64,000 bases of DNA. Origin: Cryptomeria japonica (lineage: Eukaryota; Streptophyta; Pinopsida; Cupressales; Cupressaceae). Below the pieces are notes generated by a model. It worked only from the letters and a program-made list of their open reading frames with translations, was not told the DNA's origin and made no database searches. This document shows, one piece after another, positions 46,196 to 56,118 of the stretch; the first letter of the stretch is position 1, and each line of letters opens with the position of its first letter. Both the position numbers and the translations under genes were made by a program. Location: assembly GCF_030272615.1 (NCBI RefSeq), contig NC_081405.1, forward strand, positions 652,820,920-652,884,919, written 5' to 3'.

Positions 46196-47023
46196 TGTTG
46201 GCATATGCACACTCCAATGAGACATTGTATGTGATTGAAGGTTTTGTCATTGATGGCAACCTTACAATCCTATGACACTGGCAAAGCATTACACCGGCAA
46301 GGCATTACATCGGCAAGATAGTTCACTGGCATCAACAAATCACACTCTACACCGGCACTCAGACCACCGACGCTGACATAGAGAAAGGAAGCATACCAGT
46401 ACAAAGGCCGACAAGATTTTTGTTATATTACATTTTGTTTATTATTGTAAAAACTTTGTAAGCCAACTTGGCAAGTTGTAAAATGACTCTTATATATAAG
46501 AGAGATCATTGTAGACATTTTGTAAGTAATGATAGTGAAGAAAAAGAAGATATTAGGAAGACCTATTATGCAAAATATAGGTTAAAGGTTTTATGTAAAG
46601 AACAGAGCAGAAATCGGTACTGGATCAGGCATTATAGATGCTATTGTAAAGTAGTACAAGATATTGGATTTGTATAATCCACATTGTAAGTCAGTGAGAC
46701 TTCCCATTGAGCAGTGAGCTCTAGGCAATTGGCCTTACTGCATGTGCAGGCCCCTCTTGTAAGTAATATTCTCTTATTGAGCAGTAAGTGGATATTGTGG
46801 GTCACAAATCCCACCGAGGTTTTTCCCACACTGGGTTTCCTCATTAAATCCTTGTGTCATGGTGTGCTTTTCATGTGGATGTTTTTAATTCTATTTATTA
46901 CATTATTTATTGCATACCAGTATACTGTTATAATATGTTCTGCATGTTTTAAGTTGAGAAATTCTAATTACTGGTCAGATACTGATTCACCCCCCCCTCT
47001 CAGTATCTATGGGATTCCTAACA
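46196..47023 (+). repeat. 3' LTR of E1
   Basis: 828 bp, same ends as the 5' LTR, with a shorter C tract (about 46990-46997). Followed by the TTATG target copy (47024-47028), after which LINE ORF2 resumes. Confidence 0.92.
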
Positions 47024-47028
47024 TTATG

Positions 47029-48350
47029 ATCAAGAGAACAGTCAAGTTATTGAGGAATGTAAAAGGAGGTTTGGGCTTATGGTGTGTGACTACTAGAAGG
47101 AGGACAAATGGGTGAGGCTTGATGTTATACATTCTGGATTTTCCTTACTCCTGAAGGAGTTGTTGTTCTTTTCCCTTAACAAAGACTATGATGATGTTTT
47201 TCCCTGGAAAAGTAATCCTAGAGGTGAATTTATAGTTGCTCCAGCCTACAAAAACGCTTTTTCTTAGACCAGTAATCCCATTTGGAGTAAAGTTTGGAAC
47301 AACATTCTGATCCCTAAAGTCAATATTTTCTTTTGTATTGCTTCTCACAATAGTATCCTTACCCTTGACAATTTGGTCTGAAGAGGTTTCAAATTCCCTA
47401 ATAGATGCGAGCTATGCCAGAAAGAGGAAGAATCAGTTGATCATCTCTTTTTTCACTGCTCCTTTACTTGGGAAATTTGGTGTAAAATGTGGTAGAAATG
47501 GAAAGTTAGTTGGGTTATAAACAAGAGTATCAAGGATATTATGTGGCAATGGAATTTCTCCACTAAATGCTAGCTTATCAAGAACCTTTGGTCCTTGACC
47601 CTCCCCATGATTTGTAGGGGCATTTGGAAAGAAAGAAATAATAGAATATTTAGGGAAGCTAAGTGTAACTCTCAGGTGGTTTTTAAAAAAATCTATAGGG
47701 CCATAAAAGAGAACATCAATATTCCTCACAAGAACAATAAGCAATGGTTTGTTACTGATATGAATGATATGGAAAAAGATATCCTCACTGAATGGAACCT
47801 AATACATAAAGTCAGTAGATCTGACAATAAGAATAGGAGAGATAATATTGTTTGGCACTTTCTTGATCATGATTGGATAAAGGTGAATTTTGATGGGGTG
47901 GCTAAGGGCAACCTTGGGAAGTCTAGTGGTGGAGGAGTTATCAGAAATGCTCAAGGAGTTTGCATTGCAGCTTTTGCTTCTCCTTTTGGGGTCCAAAATA
48001 ATCATGTGGGTGAAGCTCTAGCCATGCTAAAAAGCCTCCATCTTGCTCAGGGATTCAAATTCAAAAAAATATGTCTCGAAGGGGACTCCTTAAACATCAT
48101 CCAAGCCCTCAAAGGTACAAGCTCTATTTTCTGGAATATTGCTAACTTATTTAAAAGTGCTAAATATTTGTTAAATAACTATGTTAGTGTTAGCATAACT
48201 CATACTCTAAGAGAAGGCAATAAGGTAGCATATCTCTTAGCTAATGAAGGGGTCAATTTAGAGAATGATGTTAAATATATTGGAGAAACTCATTGTAAAA
48301 GGGAGGTTAAAGAGCAATTATATTTTGATCGTATCAATGGGTCAAATTAA
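47029..48350 (+). pseudogene. LINE ORF2, C-terminal zinc finger and RNase H
   Basis: After E1 the LINE frame continues. A reverse-transcriptase-associated zinc finger CELCQKEEESVDHLFFHC lies near 47407-47460. An RNase H-like domain follows from about 47875 (VNFDGVAKGN, GEALAMLKSL, LEGDSLNII). The last conserved Asp of that domain appears to be Tyr here (REGNKVAYLLANEG). Stops in the first half include TAG and TGA codons. Confidence 0.85.
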
Positions 48351-48619
48351 TATCATGATTATATTTTGGGGAACAAATTCCAAAGACAAATTTTGGGGGC
48401 GGATTAACTGCCAGTTAATGAGTGCTTTTTGGTATCATTTCCATGATCATATGCATGAGGAAGATTATAATCATAATTGCTGGGTTTTTGCGGCCATAAA
48501 CATAAGTTTCAAAACAACAAAAGAGTCTCTATTCAGTAACTCCAAAATTTTTCAAGCATTTGGGGTTTCATCTGCAGACTGTGAATTATAGCTGCTGGTA
48601 CTTCTACCTGGAGCTCAAA
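48351..48619 (+). other. LINE spacer between ORF2 and ORF3
   Basis: A 269-base interval. It has an overlapping open frame (48265-48591) in another phase that reads reasonably (FWGRINCQLMSAFWYHF) but has no family I recognise. Either a leader for ORF3 or a decayed piece of coding sequence. Confidence 0.4.
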
Positions 48620-51600
48620 ATGGGTGGTAATTTAAATAGGAACGAGCCCCCAAGATGCAAAAATTGGAAGAGTGAAAGAAAATTCTGGAGAAGACTTCAC
48701 AAATATGGCTTTGCTGACTATATGGAAAAGCTTCACAGAAGCAGAAATTTTGTTTCTCACAGTTTTGCCAGAGGCTGGAGTAACAATAGAGTTACCCTAT
48801 TCGGGGACATATGGACAATTGATGAGAACCTAGTCATAGAGGTCACGGGTCTGCAAACGGAGGGTACCAAATTTTACAGAGATCGAAAGTATGCAGCTGA
48901 AGTGTTCAAAATCTTCCTGAAATCAGAGGATGAGAAGGGCAAGCTTGTGAAGATAGACAACATTTCCTATTACATTCCCCAGCAGGTAAAGCCCTTTTGG
49001 CAAAAAGTTTTAAGGGTTTTAATGGAGTATTTAACTATTGACGGTAGATTTACAAAAATCTATAACTATCACTTTGCTATTTTGAACCACTTCTGTCATG
49101 GGGCCAAAATATCCCTGCCTTTTTATTTAGCGTCCTCTCTGAATGAGAGTCTTATTGACCATGCTAAAAAGCCTAACTCCTACCCTATAGCCCATTAGGG
49201 GCTTATATTGCTCATTTATGAACATCTGAAGGACAAGGCTAGGGTGACCAAAGATGACCCTCTGATCACAAATGCACATATCTTTAAGAGTAGCAAAGAT
49301 TCAGATTCAGATTCAGAACAACCTAATGCATCTACCCACAAAAAAAGGAGAGCTGAAACAAATAATGTGGATACAGAGGTGCACTGTGATGTGGAGGAGG
49401 AAAAGGGTATGGATTTTGAAATTGATATGGAGTATGAAAAGGATGAGAACATTAGTGAAAAGGATGAAGGGGGTAACTCTGAAAGCCCTCACTCTAGCCC
49501 TATGGGCTCGAACAACAGGAATGTTGCTCTGAATTCTAAGGAGGATGACAATCCTAACTCTGTGGGCATTGAATAGGGTAGGGATTCTGCAAACACCATC
49601 TTGAATACCACCCGTAACTATACTTTGGAGTCCTTCAATTTCCAGAAATGGGTTGTCGACAACACTACTAGCATGCAAAGTAAACAGATGGAGTTGGAAA
49701 ACAAGATTAATAAGTTGATTAAGGACTCTAGGAAAAAGAATGATGAGACAGAAACCAATGAAGCTGAAGAGGAAATTGAGATGGAGGATTGGCTGGAAAA
49801 AGATTTGATTAAAGGGGATTTGAAGCACCCAGAGGATGTTATATGAACTGTAGTGTCGTAAATTGTACGCACTTGCTAGGGTGGTACAATTTCACACCTA
49901 GTTTAGCACCCGCCTTAGTGCATTTTACATTTTGCATTGCATTTATCCTTTAGCACTTAATTAATCAAATTAATTAGGTCTAAGGTCCTATTTCATCATC
50001 CTCTGCATCATAAAGTTGGGCCCTTTCATTAAAGTGTGCCCTTTTCATTTTATTCCTCCAATACATCACTCAATCAAAAACCCTAATTAAGTCCTATTTT
50101 GAGCTTGGGGGCTTGGTTTCGAGGGTCAAAACATCTCGAAATCACCTGTAACTTTGGGATTCTCTCTAAAATCATCATATCCGACGGCCCTGAAAATTTG
50201 GTGAAAAGTTGTCAGGACCGTGGCACCCGGAGTGCACATGGTCCCGAACATTTTTTCTGAAATTTTAGGAGCACAATCCAATCACAAAATAAAGCTTAAC
50301 CTCAAGAAATTGGCGGGAAATTCAATCTCTAGGTCGGCCAAAAGATGAAATTACGATCTAGGGTTTCCTACATAAGAGCTCTCTTTCTTCATTTGAAGGG
50401 ATCGGATTTTTTGTTTTCAGGAACCTCATATGCAGCGAAAGAGCAGATCTTTGAAGACTTCAACAACATTCAACATCCCTCTATGAAGCATTTATCAATT
50501 TCATTCATCCATTTAGGGCTTGGAAGACATTGAAGAACAATAGGAGATTACCGACTGAAGATTGGCTTGTACTCCTCCCTTGAGGGTTGGGTATGATTTC
50601 ATGTTGTTTTCATGTCTTTGCATAAGCTTCAATATATCCTTTATTCATGCTTTAGATCATTTTGCATCTTGATTTAGAGCATTTACATTGTCATTTACAA
50701 GCAATTAGGGTTTACTTTCTAGGTTGCTCTAGTTTGCTTTCTTGCATTTTAGGACCTTGCACACACACTAGGTCTGCACACACAATACATTTTATAATAC
50801 AACTTGGCTATTCGTGGAGGTGGAAATCACCGAAGTAGGGGTTTGACTAAGGCAAAACCCTATATAGCCGCCCATACCCTTTTCAGATATAAGTGCAGGT
50901 TTCGGGACTCGGACGACGCTGCAGGTGACAAATTCGGGAAAAGTAGGTCGAGACAGCACTCCACATCAAATTGCAGAGCAAAAGACCTGGACAGGGGCAC
51001 TGGGCGCCTGGGTCCCTAGGACAGAGGCACTGGGTGCCCTGGTCCTCCTGACAGATAGCATTTTTCAACATTTCCGACAGTTTACCAGAGTGTAAAACAA
51101 CAGTTTCAGGTGCAGTTTTCAGGACAGAATTAGGACAGTGGCGCCCGCGTCCTCGTCCCGAACATTTTCAATCCGATTTTGACTCTGGGTACGCATCTGC
51201 ATTCTTATTTCATCCTTATATTTACAGCTATTCATTGTTTAATCTCAATTCTGCAATCTTGTTATTTGTTTGTACATGCATTTTGGGATTAGGACTTGAA
51301 CTTGCATCATTTTATCTTTCAATTTCAACGAAGGAATAGAAATCCTAATAGGTAGCCCGTGGCCCTCTCTTTCACAAGAAGAAGTAGCCAATTGTGTGAT
51401 ACCTCTAGGCTCTTTCATATTTCGTAATGTGTGTCAAAAGGTAGGATTAGGGCATGTTAACCTAGTCTCGCTTTTTCCCCTACACATGAACCTTGAAGGA
51501 ACAGGCTGAAGAGGATAAAGACAACATCAACTCCCGGGTCACCCATACCGAGAAGGCTCTAAAAAACTTCATGAACCATAGTCTCCAGGTCCTCAAAGTC

Positions 51601-51861
51601 TCATCATAGAACATGAATTCTTTGGTGGATCATCTGGAAAGGAAAAATTAGGAAAAGAATCTAGTTGTCATTGATGATATTCCAACTTCTAGCACCATCC
51701 ACTGGACTCCTAGGCACAAAACAAGGCAGAACACTACTGGGATGGAGATCAATACGAAAGATAGCCAACTGAGAGAGGAAAACAATGACCTGAGGGAAGA
51801 GGCCAAGGCAATGATTCTCTTGGTTCAAAATGCTGAGGAGTCTATTAAAGTTTTCAATTAA
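48620..51861 (+). pseudogene. LINE ORF3, cargo-domain protein (split by a solo LTR)
   Basis: Beginning at MGGNLNRNE (48620), one frame runs to 49848 and, after removal of the solo LTR and one target copy, continues in phase to TAA 51859-51861, 533 codons in all. Residues 62-82 (GDIWTIDENLVIEVTGLQTE) and 167-203 (FYLASSLNESLID, then GLILLIYEHL) match the E1 cargo domain with similar spacing. An acidic linker (DSDSDSEQ, EEEKGMDFEIDMEYEKDE) with KKRR and a C-terminal coiled coil follow. Stops: TAG 49196 (expected Gln), TAG near 49574, TGA 49844, and two TAGs after 51600. The function is unknown. Confidence 0.75.
49849..51486 (+). mobile_element. Gypsy-type solo LTR inside LINE ORF3
   Basis: 1,638 bp starting TGTAGTGTCGTAAATTG and ending CCCCTACACA, flanked by perfect TGAAC copies (49844-49848 and 51487-51491). 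There is no internal coding region. A CTATATAGCC box is at about 50861. The TGTAGTG start is typical of plant Gypsy LTRs. No matching full element is in the window, so the family and orientation are inferred from the ends only. Confidence 0.82.
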
Positions 51862-52033
51862 TTTGTAATGCTGGGTTTGGAGCCAACTTCTTGTTGGCTT
51901 CTTGCTGTCTTTTTCTTAGCTGCTAGTTTTTGTGCTGGTGTTTTGCAGCTGTTTTGTTTTGTCTCTTTAATGCTTATCTTTCAAATTGTAATAGGGTTTG
52001 GGGTCCACTAAAACCTGTTTTTGCTTAATCAAA
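51862..52033 (+). other. LINE 3' UTR
   Basis: T/G-rich sequence (GCTGCTAGTTTTTGTGCTGG, TTTGGGGTCCACTAAAACC) ending TTAATCAAAA at the target duplication. This is the usual style of plant L1 3' ends. Confidence 0.7.
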
Positions 52034-52236
52034 AACATCATAAAATATTTAACATTTAAAACTGAACATAACAATCTTCTCAAATTTAAAGAACAATGCT
52101 TCATATGAAATTGTTTTATCAACATCTTCACTTTTCTCCTTCTCAATTTGTTTAATTCGCGTGGTGTTATTCTCTCTAACTTATCAATGTATTACTTTGA
52201 TGATCTCAATCATTTCCATTTAGGCTGCAATGCAAC
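52034..52236 (-). repeat. 3' target copy of the LINE and second copy of segment X
   Basis: 52034-52049 is the LINE target duplication. Beyond it, about 52115-52236 matches 14640-14733 plus 35508-35575. This is one segment X, here intact across the site where H1 and G1 are inserted in the other copy. Minus-strand fragments such as KQIEKEKSEDVDKTISYEAL look like a coiled-coil remnant. A2 cuts it at 52237. Confidence 0.6.
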
Positions 52237-53815
52237 TTGATAACTCAATGATGAATAATAAGTACCAAACAGGTACTGAGAGGGGGGGTGGTGAATCATT
52301 ATAGGCACAAAGAGTTTTCCCGAACCAGTTTGATTGTAGACTGTAAACTAATGCTAATCCCTAACACTGGTCCAAACCAGACTGCTACTAGTTAAACACA
52401 ATGCAACTGTGAAAGACATGCACCGGTCAATCTTCTTAGCTTTCCACACAACCTACTCCCTCATTTCCACTTTGTCCTTATGCATAAACAAATAATCTAT
52501 CATCAGAGATATAATAACTTGCTAGATCAATCATGATTCACCACTTGATAGAAAACAACAAAGCATCACATGAAAAGAACATCACACATGACACACATAT
52601 TTTTCACGTGGAAACCCAATTGGGAAAAACCACGGTGGGGATGAATACCCACAAGCTATTTTGAACTCTTTAGAAGTCTGCTCTATTAGGAGCCTAGTCC
52701 GGTTAAAGACTAATACAATAGGTTCTGTTAGGAACTGATCCTATTAGGGATCACCCAGTTAAGGGATGGCTAGAATACCCGGTTAAGAGTTAAACCCTGT
52801 TAGAGGTTACCTTGTTAAAGGATTTTATAAACTCAATGGATTTGAGTCATCTTGTTAAAGGATTTACAACAAGCTGGTTAAAGCTACCCTGTTAATGGAT
52901 TTTCCAACTATTGAAGTGATTAAAGATCAACAGGTATTACAATGATCTGGTAATAGCACTCAATGCCAGTGTAGATCCACTTTAGTTCCTTCCTTCTGCA
53001 CACACACTATGTAGGTATCAATCCTCTCAACTGGTCTAGCAAGAATCACGTATCTCTGCACATAGATACACACACAACATTTTCCAACAACCTCAACATG
53101 AAACACCACATCGACCTTATAGGAAATAGATAGGATGGTAGCATAAACCCTAAACCCTAAACACTTAGGTTGCAAAATTTAGTCGGTTCAATCTTGACCA
53201 TTGAACACTTTGCATTTGAATACAATGGTCTTGAATAGATCTCAAGACATTCTCCATCATTCATTCTTCATCGCTTCTCGGAGGTGATAACCCATCACAC
53301 ATTCTCGATTGTTTGCAGAGACTTCGCACATTCTTGAGGTAGATAGGATCAATCTCCTTCATGCAAGATCCTTCACATGCATGAGGCTGACGTGGCAACA
53401 TGATCTGATCTCCATTACAATGCTAACTCATCACATAATGCCATTAGTTGAAACACACGGGCTTCAAAACACTTCAAATGGAAACCCTAAAGCTGAGACT
53501 ACCAACTGGTGGTTATGCCATATGAACCCTAGATACAAAATATTCCATATACCGGTTCTCATTCTGACATAATGGTTTTGGTTCACAACATCATACTGGT
53601 TCACATGGACAAGCATATCACTTCACTTTTTCATATATGCCGATTGACAACACCATACAAGTTCTCTTTGTTAGTTGCTTAACTCCAATAATCCTATTCA
53701 CTCTTCATCATGTTACCGGTTCACTCTTCAGCATATTACTGGTTCTCTTTCAGCATATTGACATCAATGACAACACAATATCATCATGTCAACATATTCT
53801 GCACATATGCCAACA
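52237..53815 (-). repeat. 3' LTR of A2
   Basis: 1,579 bp. In reverse complement TGTTGGCATATG to GAGTTATCA. It has the GGGAAAAACCACGGTGGG motif (about 52622), the CCCTTAAC-type hairpin array (about 52670-52910) and TTGTCATTGATGTCAA near its start (53757-53772). Confidence 0.9.
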
Positions 53816-54029
53816 ATCTCCCCCTTTGACATTGATGGCAATATACAAAGATATCTCTCTTTCTGCATCACATCTTCTCCTTAATATTGCAGATATATTT
53901 TCCACTTCACATCTTCTCCCCCTTTGACAATAATGCCAAAGTGGAGGCACGAGCTTCTCTATTCCACTATGATGCTCCCCCTGAAGAGTAGCATCCTTCA
54001 ACACATCAATCCTAAAAAGATATAGCAAA
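53816..54029 (-). promoter_or_regulatory. A2 polypurine tract and 3' non-coding region
   Basis: Minus-strand GCCATCAATGTCAAAGGGGG abuts the LTR (53816-53838). A second AAAGGGGGAGAAG tract lies near 53918-53931, preceded by a TTTGGCATTATTGTC sequence. No protein is encoded. Confidence 0.75.
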
Positions 54030-54663
54030 GTAAGATCTAACTAAGGCTTGGTGAATATGTTTGCTAACTGCTCCTTACTGGAAACATGTTCCAATACCAC
54101 CTCTTTGTTTTGAACCTTTTCCCTCAAGAAATGATACTTGAGTTCAAAGTGCTTGGTTCTAGCATGTAAACTGGATTCTTGGATATATTAAGTGCACTTG
54201 TATTGTCACAGAATATACTTACCAGTTCAGATACAAGAACTTTGAAGCCATTCAACACATGCGTCATCCAAATTGTCTGGGTACAATTCATAAAAGCTAC
54301 AACATACTCTGCTTCTACTGTAGACTAAGAGATACACCTCTGCTTGTTACTCATCCATGAGACTAGTCTACCACCGAGAAAGAATGCACCACTGGTTGTG
54401 CTCTTTCGGTCATCTACATTACCAACCGAATCAGCATCTGTGAACACTTTCAAGTTGAAATCATTATTGTATGGATACCATAACCCATAGTCAATAGTTC
54501 CCTTCAGATATCTAAGAATCCACTTGACTGCTACCAAGTGGGATTCTCTTGGACTTTGCTGAAACTGAGTGGTAATACCCATTGCATGTGCAATGTCCGG
54601 TCTACTATGCACTACATAATGCAACTTACCAATCATTGATCGGTATTCCTTCTCATTTACCAA
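54030..54663 (-). pseudogene. A2 pol: RT C-terminus and RNase H
   Basis: Includes SRPDIAHAMG, YLKGTIDYGL, DADSVGNVDDRKSTTSGA and, after TAG 54325-54327 (before STVEAEY, where Gln or Leu is usual), the RNase H region up to about 54030 with further stops. The frame upstream of 54663 is broken near PMVIGC. Confidence 0.82.
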
Positions 54664-54798
54664 TGTAGAGTCATCCTCTTTTGATAGTTAACAACCGATC
54701 ACCATTGGTGTACCAACCAGTTTATTGTCTTCCATGCCAAAGGTCTTCAACACCTCTTTGACATACTTGGACTGAGTAATAAAGATTCTATTTATCAT

Positions 54799-55458
54799 TT
54801 ATTGAATTTGCAATCCAATGAAGAACTTAATTTCCCCTATGAGTGACATTTCAAACTCCTTTTTCATCTCATCTACAAAGTCATGACTCATCTTGTCATC
54901 TCCACCAAAGATTATGTCATCAACAAATACTTCACAGATCAGAATCTGATCTCCTTCTGATTTCAAGTAGATATTGCCATCTTCACTTGTTCTTTCAAAT
55001 CCAATCTTCACAAGATGGGAATGCAAGCATTCATACCATGCTCTTGGTGCCTGCTTCAGTCCATATAAGGCTTTATGTAGCCTACACACCATGTCACTGT
55101 CTTCTGATAGGGCAAACCCATCTAGTTTTTCTATATACACCTCCTCTTCAAGTATTCCATTTAAAAATATAGATTTTACATCCATTTGGTATACCTTGAA
55201 TTCTTTAAAAGTTGCATATGCAAGAAGCATATGAACTCCTTCCAATCTTGCTACTAGAGAAAAGGTTTCACCATAGTCTTCTCCTTCTTCCTGGGCATAT
55301 CCTTTACATACTAGTATGGCTTTGTTCCTTACCACGGTGCCATCCTCATTTAGGTTGTTTCTGAAAACCCATTTGGTTCCAATGACATTTTTATACTCCG
55401 GTCTGGGTACCAAAGACCATGTACCATTCTTTTCTATCTGGTCAAGTTCCTCCTCCAT
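54799..55458 (-). pseudogene. A2 pol: reverse transcriptase
   Basis: 219 residues with [60 protein letters not shown] and the active site VFVDDIIFGG. Both catalytic Asp residues are present. This is one of the better-preserved RT cores of the window. It ends at TAA after FIGLQIQ. Confidence 0.9.
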
Positions 55459-55488
55459 TTCCTTGATCTAGTCTTCATCTTTATGTAC

Positions 55489-56115
55489 CTATTTGAATAA
55501 TTTAGGCTGAAATTCAGAGATCATACATGAGCTTTCTCTGACCTTTCTTCTTGTAAGAATTCTTGCATCTTTGTCTCCTATGATTAGCTTTGGATCATGA
55601 TTGAGTTTGACATACCTAGGTATGTTCTTAACAACTTCCTCTTGTTTTTCTTCATCATCCTCATCTTCATCAGCATCTACCAGTGTAGGAGCACAATTGC
55701 TGGTACTAGACTGATTTGCAACCGGTTCATCTCCTACATGCTCTCTACTGGTTTCCTCTGATTTCTTAGAGTTTTCATCCACCCTAACATTGATGCTTTC
55801 AACAATTCTCTGAGTCCTATTGTTGAAGCATTTGAGAGCTTTGCTCTTAGTGGAATACCCTAGGAATATTCCTTCATCACATTTTGCATCGAACTTGCTC
55901 TAATGTTCACTCCTCTTGATATAACATTTACTACCAAATACTCTAAAGTAGCTTACCACAGGTGTCTTACTAGTCCAGTACTTATAATGAGTCTTATCCT
56001 TTCCTTTCTTGATGAGTACCCTGTTCATTGTGTAGACTACAGTGCTCACCATTTCTCTCCAAAAGGTGTGAGCGACCTTTCCTTGGATCAACATAGTTTT
56101 AGCCACTTCAACCAT
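55489..56115 (-). pseudogene. A2 pol: integrase C-terminal part and linker
   Basis: The minus-strand frames 55900-56115 (MNRVLIKKGK, VFGSKCYIKR) and 55489-55782 (acidic linker DADEDEDDEEKQEE, then IPRYVKLNHDPKLIIGD) are the integrase end and the integrase-RT linker. Stops near 55896 and between the two frames break them. Confidence 0.8.
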
Positions 56116-56118
56116 AGT

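Larger units (their letters stand above)
40374..47023 (+). mobile_element. E1, non-autonomous LTR retrotransposon with cargo ORF
   Basis: 6,650 bp with LTRs of 829 and 828 bp, flanks TTATA/TTATG (one mismatch), primer-binding site and polypurine tract. The inside encodes a coiled-coil protein, a CCHC array and a long cargo frame. I find no protease, integrase, RT or RNase H motif in any frame. Its LTR layout is that of the local Copia families, so it was probably moved by a Copia element in trans. It lies inside LINE ORF2. Confidence 0.9.
35810..52033 (+). mobile_element. L1-type LINE with three ORFs, nested host of E1 and a solo LTR
   Basis: The element runs from just after the 5' target duplication to TTAATCAAAA before the 3' one. 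Without E1 (40374-47023) and the solo LTR (49849-51486) and their duplications it is about 7.9 kb. It encodes an RNA-binding ORF1, an ORF2 with endonuclease, RT, zinc finger and RNase H, and an additional ORF3. A 3' UTR ending in a short A-rich tail follows. Confidence 0.88.

Noticed and set aside
47145-48005. Minus-strand ORFs opposite LINE ORF2
   Set aside because: Antisense to recognised zinc finger and RNase H sequence.
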